Shown in pieces: positions 6,827 through 14,455 of a stretch of 16,926 bases of DNA (its first letter is position 1; the number at the start of each line of letters is the position of its first letter). The position numbers and the translations under genes are program-made. The stretch spans positions 1 to 16,926 of the forward strand of contig JAHAZL010000017.1 of assembly GCA_018384055.1 (NCBI GenBank). Direction: 5' to 3'. The notes beneath the pieces were generated by a model. It searched no databases. It saw only the letters and a program-made list of their open reading frames with translations, and was not told the origin of the DNA. This DNA is from Treponema sp. Its GTDB lineage: Bacteria; Spirochaetota; Spirochaetia; Treponematales; Treponemataceae.

Positions 6827-8152
6827 TTAATTTTTCAACCATCTGTTGCTGAGGAAGTAAATCCAGAAGGCAATGGATGTGACTGTCCAGGTAAGGGGAT
6901 AGCTGAAGAGTACTGTTTTGATTGTCTGATTTGCAGGTACTGCAATGAACAGCCAGAGCAATCTTAGTGCGCAGACACCAAATACAGTGATTACCGTCGG
7001 AGCAAAGCTTTTTCCTGCGCCCCTTACCGTTCCGCTCAATACTTCTATAGAGATGTATGTAAAATAGAATGGTGCAAGATACCCGGCCATTTCGATTCCG
7101 CTTTTTAGAACTTCTTTGTCCCTTGTAAAAAGCATGTATATTTTTTCGGACCAGTTCATGAAGGCAAATACTATTGTCGCTGTTGTCAGCAGGGACAGAC
7201 CTAATGTTATCCAGGTTGCTTTCTTTATTCTTCCGAACTGTCCTGCACCGAAATTCTGACCGCTAAAAGTTGTAAGGGCGATTCCGAAGGTGGAGGTTGT
7301 CATCCAGAAAATGACATCGATTTTACCGTAGATTGCCCATCCTGCCATTGCATCTGTTCCAAAGAAATTAATGTTTGTCTGAATGATCAGGTTGCTTATT
7401 ACATAGAGTGATCCCTGTAATCCCGCTGGAATTCCAATCTTGAGGATTTTTGAAAGTATGGAACGGTCAATATTCATCTTAAAGAGACTTAAGTTGGATG
7501 CTTCTTTTTTCTTGTTGAGTATGTAGAGGGATATTGCAGCCGACTCAATTTGGCATAAAACAGTTGCAAGTGCAACACCTTCTATCCCTGCATTAAGGAA
7601 AACGACAAATAGAAGGTCAAGGAAAATGTTGGAAAAACAACCGATGATGAGGATTACAAGTGGCGTCTTTGAATCTCCCGTTCCGCGTAAAATTCCGGCA
7701 CACATGTTGTATAGAAACATGGGTACAAGTCCGGAAAAGAAAATAGTCAGATAGATGGCACTTGGAAGAAGTACTGTATCAGGACACTTTGTGATTCTGA
7801 GTATAGGACGGGCAAAAATCATTCCAAGAACGGTCATTGCAATTCCGCCTATTATGCTCAAGAGAATCGATGTATTCACTGTTTTTGAAAGGGTTGAAGA
7901 AGCTTTTGCTCCGTATGCCTGGCTAATGATTACGCCTCCACCGTTTGTTATTCCGGTGAAAAATCCAACTATAAGCTGAACGAAAACTGCAGAGCTTCCT
8001 CCGACGGCAGCAAGTGCTTCTTTTCCTGCAAACTGTCCTATGACAATTGCATCAATGGTATTGTACAGCTGCTGGAAGAAAGTTCCTAAAAGAATAGGGA
8101 AAAAGAATTTGAGTAAAGCCTCGAGTATGTTTCCCTCTGTGATTGAGTTCAT
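6827..8152 (-). CDS. MATE family efflux transporter
   Basis: Inner-membrane multidrug/toxin antiporter of the MATE family; exported substrates cannot be deduced. The 441-aa protein is of normal length and rich in membrane helices across two homologous halves. The N-terminal half opens with ILEALLKFFFPILLGTFFQQLYN and D-x-I-V-I-G-x-F, typical of MATE helix 1 and loop 1. RGTGDSKTP occurs in the first half and RGAGKSFAPT in the matching place of the second half. The start at 8152 is supported by a promoter 6 nt upstream (TTGATT, 17-nt spacer, TACTAT); there is no Shine-Dalgarno sequence. A near-consensus dispersed repeat lies near codon 318 (7187-7201), encoding GLSL within a helix. The gene is convergent with parB. 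It follows the HD-GYP gene on the same strand but has its own promoter. Confidence 0.93.
   Translation of the reverse strand: MNSITEGNILEALLKFFFPILLGTFFQQLYNTIDAIVIGQFAGKEALAAVGGSSAVFVQLIVGFFTGITNGGGVIISQAYGAKASSTLSKTVNTSILLSIIGGIAMTVLGMIFARPILRITKCPDTVLLPSAIYLTIFFSGLVPMFLYNMCAGILRGTGDSKTPLVILIIGCFSNIFLDLLFVVFLNAGIEGVALATVLCQIESAAISLYILNKKKEASNLSLFKMNIDRSILSKILKIGIPAGLQGSLYVISNLIIQTNINFFGTDAMAGWAIYGKIDVIFWMTTSTFGIALTTFSGQNFGAGQFGRIKKATWITLGLSLLTTATIVFAFMNWSEKIYMLFTRDKEVLKSGIEMAGYLAPFYFTYISIEVLSGTVRGAGKSFAPTVITVFGVCALRLLWLFIAVPANQTIKTVLFSYPLTWTVTSIAFWIYFLSNRWLKN
7187..7201 (-). repeat. Dispersed repeat copy inside the MATE gene
   Basis: In gene sense GGTCTGTCCCTGCTG matches the extended consensus GGTCTGTCCC-Y-TCT-R at 14 of 15 positions. 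It is read as G-L-S-L-L, the antisense register compared with the copies in rpoN and the DUF1015 gene. Because it lies in a membrane helix, chance is harder to exclude here. Confidence 0.45.
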
Positions 8153-8158
8153 GGTTCA

Positions 8159-8187
8159 ATAGTATTAAAGTGGATGAAAATAATCAA
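8159..8187 (-). promoter_or_regulatory. Promoter of the MATE gene, leaderless arrangement
   Basis: On the minus strand TTGATT (8187 to 8182), a 17-nt spacer and TACTAT (8164 to 8159) precede TGAACC and then the ATG at 8152. The 6-nt gap between -10 box and start codon equals that of the rpoN, DUF1015 and HD-GYP genes. Confidence 0.6.
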
Positions 8188-8235
8188 TTTAAGCAGTTCT
8201 TTAAATTTATTTTGCAATGAAATGGTGGCGGAAAA

Positions 8236-9480
8236 TCAGAGTTCTTCTACTTCTTCAAGGTCTTTTATAGGTTTTTCAAGGTCCCTAATTTCAGGAATGA
8301 TTTTAAGGAAGCAGTCAACCACATCCGGATCAAACAGTTTTCCTCGTTCCTTCGTAATGATGCTGATTGCCTTTTCAAGAGAGAAAGAATCTTTGTAATG
8401 GCGTTTTGAAAGCAGAGCATCAAGAACATCCGCAACGGACATTATCCTTGCGCAAAGTGGAATTGCTTCTCCTTCGATTCCGCGAGGGTATCCTGTCCCG
8501 TCATATCTTTCATGGTGATAGAGAGCCATCATTTCAGAATACATGAGGAGCTCTTCGTCGACAATTTCATTGAGGTATGATCCTATCATGTTATAGCCGA
8601 TTTCAGAATGGGTTTTCATGACTGAATATTCTTCTGCCGTGAGACGGCCTGGCTTTTTCAGGATGTTGTCTGGAATCTGAATTTTTCCTATGTCGTGGAG
8701 AGGGGCAGCTTCTATGATTGTATTGACAACATCCCTTGTGAGGATGCTCTTGTACTTGTCCATTTTTGCAAGTTCATTGGAAATGAGTTCTACATACCTG
8801 CTTGTTCTTTCAATGTGTTCGCCTGTGAATTTATCTCGGCATTCTACAATGTTTGCAAAAGTCTGAAGTTCCTTGGACTGCATGATTCTGATTCTTTCAG
8901 TTCTATCCTGAAGTTCAAGAACCGTCTGCCTGAGAATTCCTGTAATGGAAGTGCATGCCAGAAGAAGTATGATATATTCAATTGAAAAGCCTGCAAGATG
9001 GGGAATGAAGTAATCCATCGGAGTATCTGTTGTCATGTCCAAAAGGTACATTTCCTGGGACTTTATGAAAAGGGAAAATATCATTCCTATGTAGCCTGCC
9101 GAGGAGGCGATGATGGTATATCTTTTTACAAGATACATGCAGCTGAAAAGAGGTGCGATGGCATAGGAAATGTTTACTCCTATGGCACTGTTGGTTCCCA
9201 TGAATGAAATTATTGTTACTACTCCAAAAAGTCCCGTGTACATTGTAAGGGTTCTGTTCATGTTGAGCTTGCAGAAGAGGTACATTGTAATTGAAAAGAA
9301 AACTATCAGCGCCCAGGTAATTAAAGTGAATCTGTAGGACATGTTGAAGAAATCATAGTAGTGGGCAACTATGAAGATTAGGCATACGAAATTTGAATAT
9401 AAAAAAATCTGAGAAATAAGCCTGTTTGCTCTGTCTGTCGTTCGGTTCTGAAACTCTTCTTCAATCTCTTTAGTTTCCAT
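8236..9480 (-). CDS. Membrane-bound HD-GYP domain protein, predicted c-di-GMP phosphodiesterase
   Basis: Predicted to hydrolyse cyclic di-GMP and so influence motility or surface behaviour. The first about 185 of 414 residues form a membrane sensor module with about six hydrophobic segments and no recognised ligand domain. A short helical linker (about 186-208) joins it to the HD-GYP domain. Visible motifs are EHIERTSRY (221-229), the HD pair in LHDIGK (H262, D263), KTHSEIG (about 289-295), HHERYDGTGYP (322-332, including GYP) and ADVLDAL followed by FDPDVV. All catalytic signatures appear present, so the enzyme should be active. The start at 9480 has TATAAT 6 nt upstream and no ribosome binding site. 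Divergent from the lipoprotein gene; 83 nt separate its stop from the MATE gene start. Confidence 0.93.
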   Translation of the reverse strand: METKEIEEEFQNRTTDRANRLISQIFLYSNFVCLIFIVAHYYDFFNMSYRFTLITWALIVFFSITMYLFCKLNMNRTLTMYTGLFGVVTIISFMGTNSAIGVNISYAIAPLFSCMYLVKRYTIIASSAGYIGMIFSLFIKSQEMYLLDMTTDTPMDYFIPHLAGFSIEYIILLLACTSITGILRQTVLELQDRTERIRIMQSKELQTFANIVECRDKFTGEHIERTSRYVELISNELAKMDKYKSILTRDVVNTIIEAAPLHDIGKIQIPDNILKKPGRLTAEEYSVMKTHSEIGYNMIGSYLNEIVDEELLMYSEMMALYHHERYDGTGYPRGIEGEAIPLCARIMSVADVLDALLSKRHYKDSFSLEKAISIITKERGKLFDPDVVDCFLKIIPEIRDLEKPIKDLEEVEEL

Positions 9481-9486
9481 AATTTA

Positions 9487-9492
9487 ATTATA
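9487..9492 (-). promoter_or_regulatory. HD-GYP gene -10 box, leaderless arrangement
   Basis: A consensus TATAAT (9492 to 9487) is followed by TAAATT and the ATG at 9480, again a 6-nt gap. The -35 region is weak (TTATTT at a 17-nt spacing). Confidence 0.55.
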
Positions 9493-9568
9493 ACATTTTT
9501 TCAGAAAAAAAATAAGGAAATGGTACTTTTTGTTTTTTTTGAAGTTATTAAATAGGCAGGAGGTTAGT

Positions 9569-10720
9569 ATGAAGAATTTGATTTTCAAGACAGTTCTGCC
9601 TGCTGCAGTCCTGCTTTTTGCCGTAATCCTTGCTGTGTGCCCGCTTGGATGCAAGGCTTCCCTAGATGAAATTGATGTTCTCGAAGGAGATTTTTCAGTT
9701 CCTCATGTGGAAAACTTTACTGTGGTTGGCTGCAGGTCCCTTAAAATGGATTTTACAAAAAAAGTCCGTGTGGAAAATGCCAGCACTTTCGACAGCAAGG
9801 AGGAAAGTTTTTTCTGCGGCGTTAAGACTGCATATTCGGAAGACGGAAAGAGCGTTAGTTTTGAACTTGCACGTGATACTGTCATCGGGGAAAAATATGT
9901 CCTCGAAGGAATGATTCTGGATGAGCACGGCAATAGCCTTACCTTCAGCATAGGATTTCGAGGATACAACGAAAATCCTGCAAGGGTAATTCTTTCTGAA
10001 GTCCGCAATGCCTACGGAACTGCATCCGTAAAGGATGAAACTGGAACATCTCAGAAAGTCCATAGAAGCGAATACGTTGAACTCTATGTACTCACGGGGG
10101 GGAATCTTTGCGGGATAGAAGTCTGCAGTGCAGCAGACGGTGAAGACAAGAAGTTTACATTTCCTTCCGTTGAAGTTAATGCCGGAGATTATGTAACGGT
10201 CCACATGAGGACAATTGATGCAGATGAATTAGACGGGGAAGGAATGATAAGCGAAATGGGCGATGACCTGACCCTTTCAACCCATGAGGATTCCTGTAAT
10301 ACGGCAAGGGATCTTTGGTCTGAAAATACAAAGTCATGTTTTGCTGACAGTGACATAATTTACCTGAAGGATTCCTACAGCGGAAAAATTCTTGATGCCC
10401 TTGTCTATGCAAAAAGTACTGTTGTTTTCTGGAAGGATGCCTTCAATGATGTGGTCAATGCGGTTGAGGCAAGCGGAGTGTGGGGAAGTGAAGTCTTTCC
10501 TGAAAACGGTGTTTCAAGCGATTTCATTACTTCCAGTGCAGCCACAAGAAGTTTTTCAAGGCAGAATGTAGAAGAATGCGCTGCTGCTTTTGAGAAGGGA
10601 ATGCCTTTAAAGAATGGAAAGGATGTTTGGATGATTACTGCCAACAGCGGTGCCGGCAAAAATCAGGTAATAGGCATTACGCCAGGATTCAAAAACAGCA
10701 GCAACGAATATAAAAAATGA
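9569..10720 (+). CDS. Putative lipoprotein with lamin-tail-like region
   Basis: An exported 383-aa protein. The start at 9569 is chosen because AGGAGGT lies 5 nt upstream and a signal peptide begins there (MKNLIFKTVLPAAVLLFAV); a longer frame from 9530 lacks this support. The hydrophobic stretch ends in CPLGC, with Cys-28 as the candidate lipidation site. The lipobox is relaxed, as often in spirochaetes. Residues about 48-135 look like an Ig-like strand-rich domain. Residues about 139-300 (ARVILSEVRNAYG ... SEYVELYVLTGGNLCGIEV ... FPSVEVNAGDYVTV) resemble a lamin-tail domain, a fold seen in bacterial surface and nuclease-associated proteins. No catalytic motif is visible. Convergent with the DTW gene, with only 6 bp between the stop codons. 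Confidence 0.75.
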   Translation: MKNLIFKTVLPAAVLLFAVILAVCPLGCKASLDEIDVLEGDFSVPHVENFTVVGCRSLKMDFTKKVRVENASTFDSKEESFFCGVKTAYSEDGKSVSFELARDTVIGEKYVLEGMILDEHGNSLTFSIGFRGYNENPARVILSEVRNAYGTASVKDETGTSQKVHRSEYVELYVLTGGNLCGIEVCSAADGEDKKFTFPSVEVNAGDYVTVHMRTIDADELDGEGMISEMGDDLTLSTHEDSCNTARDLWSENTKSCFADSDIIYLKDSYSGKILDALVYAKSTVVFWKDAFNDVVNAVEASGVWGSEVFPENGVSSDFITSSAATRSFSRQNVEECAAAFEKGMPLKNGKDVWMITANSGAGKNQVIGITPGFKNSSNEYKK

Positions 10721-10726
10721 AAGGCT

Positions 10727-11446
10727 CTATTTGAAGTCCGGAATTTCCTTTTTTTTATTATACTTGTAGTCGTAGATATGTGTTGAAGCGATTTTGCCGT
10801 CGATGCGGTCGTTTTCCTTCTGAAGCTGATATTTGATCATTTCCTTGAAAACATTCATCAATGGTTCAGGGTCTGCCGCAGTATTTGCTATTGCTGAAGC
10901 CTGAAGTTCCTTAATGAGGTAATAGCAGGTTTCGATTGTTGAAACGCAGTATTCTGCAGGCTCGTGCTTGAAGGTGAAGATGCTTTTGTATTGCTCCGTA
11001 AAAGAAAATTTCGGAAGGCTGTTGATGTTCATGCTGTAGCGTATCATCTTTTTTGAGCAGAACCAGGTAGAGTCAACGATGAAGGCAAGGAGAGTTCTTC
11101 CGTTCAAAGTTTCCTTGAGTCCTTCTTTCCCTGCAGTCCATGCTTCGTCCGAAGGGTAAAGGAGAACAGGGTAATACTTTGGATCGTTTATGAGCTGGTT
11201 GATTCTTTCGTTGTGGGTGAAGTCTATGCCTACGATGATTTCGCTTTCAGGGAGGCAGAGGGATGCAAGACGGCCTGTACCAGTCTTCTGTTTCCTTGCT
11301 TCCTTTGGATGCATTAGGAAAACGAATTTAATGCCGCTGTCTACTGGAGCCGTATACTTGCAGTAGCACGATTCCATTGGACGGTGGCACTTCCAGCAAA
11401 CTTCACGGTGTTTAACAGGTTCTTCTGGATTCTGCTGTCCGCGCAT
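10727..11446 (-). CDS. DTW-domain protein, probable tRNA aminocarboxypropyltransferase (TapT-like)
   Basis: DTW enzymes transfer the 3-amino-3-carboxypropyl group of S-adenosylmethionine to a uridine in tRNA (acp3U). The 239-aa protein shows the family layout. Cysteines C17, C20, C27 and C29 (CWKC ... CYC) form a likely zinc site. A SAM-pocket-like segment MHPKEARKQKTGTGRLA lies at 45-61, LYPSDEA near 96-102, the signature D125-S-T-W128, and STIE at 169-172. It is the last gene of the fliS cluster: its ATG shares one base with the TAA of the FlgN-like gene (TAATG), so it is probably translated by re-initiation. The role in flagellar context is unknown; co-transcription may be incidental. Confidence 0.85.
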   Translation of the reverse strand: MRGQQNPEEPVKHREVCWKCHRPMESCYCKYTAPVDSGIKFVFLMHPKEARKQKTGTGRLASLCLPESEIIVGIDFTHNERINQLINDPKYYPVLLYPSDEAWTAGKEGLKETLNGRTLLAFIVDSTWFCSKKMIRYSMNINSLPKFSFTEQYKSIFTFKHEPAEYCVSTIETCYYLIKELQASAIANTAADPEPLMNVFKEMIKYQLQKENDRIDGKIASTHIYDYKYNKKKEIPDFK

Positions 11447-11931
11447 TATACTTCAACCTGAATTCTTGCACCTGCCGATGCAGTCTTTGTGTATACTGAG
11501 CTTACATTGCGGTATGGATTCTTGAATTCTGAAATCTGCTGCCTCAAGGCTGACATGTGGGATTTGAGGAGAGTCCTGTTCTTTTCGTTCTGAGCAAGGA
11601 CCTGTGACTGCAACTTTGAAAGGTCGGACTGGATTCTTGAAATAGGCACGGCTTCCGCAGGGTTATAGGAGGCTGCCTTTGTCTTGTTGTAAAGGGCTTC
11701 CATAGGAACGATAACCTTCTGGAGTGAAGTTATGTTTGCCACGATTTCTGTTTCAAGTTCGCTGTGGGCAAGCAAAGCTTCTGCGTCTTCTTCGGAAATC
11801 TTGCTTTCCTGAGCTTCAAGTACCTCAAGGTATTCCTGAAATTTCGTCCGCTGCTGTTCAAGCAGGGTGCGGAACCTTTTGAGGATAAGGATGCGTTCGT
11901 CGATTTCAGCCTGTGTAAGTTTATGTTCCAT
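11446..11931 (-). CDS. FlgN-like flagellar export chaperone (tentative)
   Basis: A 161-aa, highly charged protein predicted to be mostly coiled coil (leucine-rich heptads over residues 1-75 and about 95-135). The C-terminal tail is NPYRNVSSVYTKTASAGARIQ. Size, helical character and position directly after fliS fit FlgN, the chaperone that escorts hook-associated proteins FlgK and FlgL to the export apparatus. No single residue motif proves it. The start is supported by GGAGGAAT 7 nt upstream. It begins 27 nt after fliS and overlaps the DTW gene by one base. It could instead be an unrelated coiled-coil protein. Confidence 0.6.
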   Translation of the reverse strand: MEHKLTQAEIDERILILKRFRTLLEQQRTKFQEYLEVLEAQESKISEEDAEALLAHSELETEIVANITSLQKVIVPMEALYNKTKAASYNPAEAVPISRIQSDLSKLQSQVLAQNEKNRTLLKSHMSALRQQISEFKNPYRNVSSVYTKTASAGARIQVEV

Positions 11932-11958
11932 TTTTTATTCCTCCGTCAACTGGTTGTT

Positions 11959-12417
11959 TTAGCCCTGTATGCTGAATGAAGGGCTTGAGTTAGGCATCTG
12001 TGTAGAAGAGTTGGCTGTGCTGTTGGATGCCTGGATCCATGATTCGTGAAGTTGTGACAGCATGTTGTGCACGAAATCAAGCTTGTCTTTCTTGTGGTCC
12101 ATTGTTGCTTCAAGGAGAGTCTTGTTGAAGTAAACGTAAAGGGACATGAGGTTTTTTGCAATTTCCCCGCCTTTTTCCATATCAAGGCTGATCTGGAGTT
12201 CGCTGATGATGTCCATTACTTTCTGTATGTAATTTCCGTAGGCTTCGATGTTGCTTGCCTGAATTTTTCCCATTGGATCGATGAGGGCGATTGCTTTTTC
12301 AAGGTTAAGTACTGCACCTTCGTATAGCATAACGACAAGTTTCCCCTGACTTGCTGTTTTTACGCCTACTTCGCGATATGTATTGTATCCGCCATATGGA
12401 TTTGCACCGTATGCCAT
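11959..12417 (-). CDS. fliS: Flagellin export chaperone FliS
   Basis: FliS binds the C-terminus of flagellin in the cytosol, prevents premature polymerisation and delivers it to the flagellar export gate. In spirochaetes the filament lies in the periplasm. The 152-aa protein contains the family core: YNTYREVGVKTASQGKLVVM then LYEGAVLNLEKAI, and a later YVYFNKTLLEA segment. A serine/asparagine-rich tail of about 20 residues ends the protein. ATG 12417 is preferred over 12453 because AGGAGGATAT lies directly before it and because the homologous part starts there. A sigma-28-like promoter lies about 60 nt upstream. Confidence 0.92.
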   Translation of the reverse strand: MAYGANPYGGYNTYREVGVKTASQGKLVVMLYEGAVLNLEKAIALIDPMGKIQASNIEAYGNYIQKVMDIISELQISLDMEKGGEIAKNLMSLYVYFNKTLLEATMDHKKDKLDFVHNMLSQLHESWIQASNSTANSSTQMPNSSPSFSIQG

Positions 12418-12479
12418 ATATCCTCCTAAAATCTGCGGCAAAATGCTGCCCAAAAGATGCAGAAATAACCGCCTTTCTA

Positions 12480-12507
12480 TTATCGGAATGAAAAAAATCC
12501 CTTTTTA
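12480..12507 (-). promoter_or_regulatory. Candidate sigma-28 (FliA) promoter of fliS
   Basis: On the minus strand TAAA (12507 to 12504), 16 nt, then TCCGATAA (12487 to 12480) resembles the flagellar sigma-28 consensus TAAA-N15-GCCGATAA. It matches seven of eight -10 positions with a spacer one base longer. The start would leave a leader of about 55 nt ending in the strong fliS ribosome binding site. Confidence 0.6.
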
Positions 12508-12608
12508 GAGGAATTTTTCTGATTTATAGTATAAGAACAATTTCGGTTTTGGGCACTGGACAAATACGCTGGAAATACCGATTTATGCGGTTTCCCTGGC
12601 AGCCATAT

Positions 12609-12637
12609 TTTACTTTTTTATGTGAATTCATTAAAAT
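12609..12637 (+). promoter_or_regulatory. Candidate proS promoter, near-leaderless
   Basis: TTTACT (12609-12614), a 17-nt spacer and TAAAAT (12632-12637) stand 10 nt before ATG 12648. There is no ribosome binding site before this ATG or before the in-frame ATG at 12636. Confidence 0.45.
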
Positions 12638-12647
12638 GTCTTCCATT

Positions 12648-14438
12648 ATGAAAGCATCACAAATTTCTTTTAGAACATTACGCGAAGCCCCTGCAGAGGC
12701 TCAGATTTCAAGTCATCAGCTTATGATGAGAGCTGATCTTATTCGTAAACTTGGTAACGGTCTTTATACATACATGCCGCTTGGACTCAAGGCATATCGC
12801 AAGGTTGAAAACATTATTAAGGAAGAATGGAACAACATTGGTGCCCAGGAATTCAAGCCTACAGTTATCGTTCCGGGTGAAATCTGGAAGGAAAGTGGTC
12901 GCTGGGACACAATGGGGCCACAGATGCTCAAGGCAAAGAATCGTGGAGAACAGGACATGGTTGTTTCTCCAACAGCAGAAGAAGCATATACAGCAATCAT
13001 GCGCCAGGGGCTTACATCTTACAAGCAGCTCCCAATCAACGCATACCAGATCAATACAAAGTATCGCGATGAAATCCGTCCCCGCTACGGTGTAATGCGC
13101 GGCCGTGAATTCAACATGGCTGACGGATATTCCCTTCATGCAGACGATGAATCTCTGGATGCGACATACCAGGATTATGCAAAGGCATACCACAGGATCT
13201 TCAAGCGCCTTGGCCTTAAGATCATTCCTGTAAAGGCTGACACTGGTGCCATGGGTGGTTCAGGTTCAGAAGAATTCATGGTAGAAAGCCCTATCGGTGA
13301 CGATACACTCATTCTCTGTGACTGCGGTTATGCTGCAAACGTTGAAAAGGCAGCATGCAAGGAAGATACTCCTGAGATGGCAAAGACTGATGCTGCCATT
13401 GAAGAAGTTGCAACACCAAATGTTTTCTCTATTGAAGACATGGAAAAGTTCTTCGGCACATCTTCAAAGAACTTCATCAAGGCTCTTGTTTACCGCGTAA
13501 TCAATTCTTCCCTTGACCTTTCAAAGGCTCCGCACTGCGAGAACCTTAAGGTTGTTAAGGAAGAGAAGTTCACATTCTATCCTGTTTCTTATGCATGCGT
13601 TCTTATCCGCGGCGACCTTGAAGTAAACGAAGCAAAACTTGCAGGCCTCCTCAAGGCTTCTGAAGTTGTTCTTGCAGACGATGAAGAAATCATGATGATT
13701 GCTGGTGCACCGCACGGTTTCGTTGGTCCGGTTAACGTTAAGTGTCCGATTATCCAGGATCTTAGCGTTAACAACATGCACGATGCATACGCCGGTTCAG
13801 GAAAGGAAGGATTCCACATCAAGCATGTTGAACCTGCACGCGACTACACTGCATACATCAACGCCGATGTCCGCACTGTTAAGGATGGTGACACATGTCC
13901 TCACTGCGGAGGAAAGTTCCACACATCAAAAGGTAACGAACTTGGACACATCTTCAAGCTGGGAAAGAAATATACAGAAAGCATGGGTGTAACTTACCTT
14001 GACAAGAGCGGCAAGGCAGCTGTTCCAACAATGGGATGCTACGGAATCGGTGTTGACCGCGTTCTTGCTTCAATCATCGAATGCTTCCATGACGACAACG
14101 GAATCATGTGGCCGATGTCAGTTGCTCCATATACGGTTGCCATCGTGCCTATCAAGTACAAGGATGCAATGAAAGATGCTGCAGACAAACTTTATGCTGA
14201 CCTTAAGGCAGCCGGTGTAGAAGTTGTCCTTGATGACCGCGACGAACGCCCAGGCGTCAAGTTTGCAGATGCAGACCTTATCGGTTATCCTGTTCGTGTT
14301 ACAGTAGGTGACAAGAACCTTCCGAATGTTGAAATCAAAATGCGTAACCAGGCAGACCCTGTACTTGTTCCATTGGAAGAAGCCGGTGCTAAGATTGCCG
14401 CAATGGTTAAGGCAGAACTGGACCAGCTTAACGGCTAA
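12648..14438 (+). CDS. proS: Prolyl-tRNA synthetase, bacterial type with editing domain
   Basis: Class II aminoacyl-tRNA synthetase that charges tRNA-Pro. The frame is open from 12549, but homology begins at MKASQISFRTLREAPAEA, so 12648 is chosen; the preceding 33 codons have no family counterpart. The resulting 596-aa enzyme has motif 1 in the N-terminal third and motif 2 as YRDEIRPRYGVMRGREFNMA. The inserted editing (INS) domain lies between motifs 2 and 3 and includes GAPHGFVGPVNV. Motif 3 is GCYGIGVDRVLASIIE, followed by a C-terminal anticodon-binding domain. CPHCGGKF lies before motif 3. Codon use is more GC-rich and regular than in the neighbours, as expected for high expression. A secreted-protein gene follows 17 nt later. 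Confidence 0.97.
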   Translation: MKASQISFRTLREAPAEAQISSHQLMMRADLIRKLGNGLYTYMPLGLKAYRKVENIIKEEWNNIGAQEFKPTVIVPGEIWKESGRWDTMGPQMLKAKNRGEQDMVVSPTAEEAYTAIMRQGLTSYKQLPINAYQINTKYRDEIRPRYGVMRGREFNMADGYSLHADDESLDATYQDYAKAYHRIFKRLGLKIIPVKADTGAMGGSGSEEFMVESPIGDDTLILCDCGYAANVEKAACKEDTPEMAKTDAAIEEVATPNVFSIEDMEKFFGTSSKNFIKALVYRVINSSLDLSKAPHCENLKVVKEEKFTFYPVSYACVLIRGDLEVNEAKLAGLLKASEVVLADDEEIMMIAGAPHGFVGPVNVKCPIIQDLSVNNMHDAYAGSGKEGFHIKHVEPARDYTAYINADVRTVKDGDTCPHCGGKFHTSKGNELGHIFKLGKKYTESMGVTYLDKSGKAAVPTMGCYGIGVDRVLASIIECFHDDNGIMWPMSVAPYTVAIVPIKYKDAMKDAADKLYADLKAAGVEVVLDDRDERPGVKFADADLIGYPVRVTVGDKNLPNVEIKMRNQADPVLVPLEEAGAKIAAMVKAELDQLNG

Positions 14439-14455
14439 AATACGGAGGCGGCATT

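Noticed and set aside
8493..8499. CTGTCCC within the HD-GYP gene, similar to the dispersed repeat
   Set aside because: It encodes the conserved D-G-T-G-Y-P motif and matches only the CTGTCCC half, so protein conservation explains it.
9865..9880. Possible parS site around CACGTG
   Set aside because: Only the central CACGTG and a few flanking bases agree with TGTTTCACGTGAAACA (about 11 of 16), and it lies inside a coding region.
9695..10204. Minus-strand 169-codon frame opposite the lipoprotein gene
   Set aside because: The plus-strand frame has a ribosome binding site and a signal peptide; the antisense product is low-complexity and has no recognisable domain.
12549..12647. N-terminal extension of ProRS from an upstream ATG
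   Set aside because: The 33 extra residues resemble nothing in the family, no ribosome binding site precedes that ATG, and the candidate promoter lies inside this stretch.
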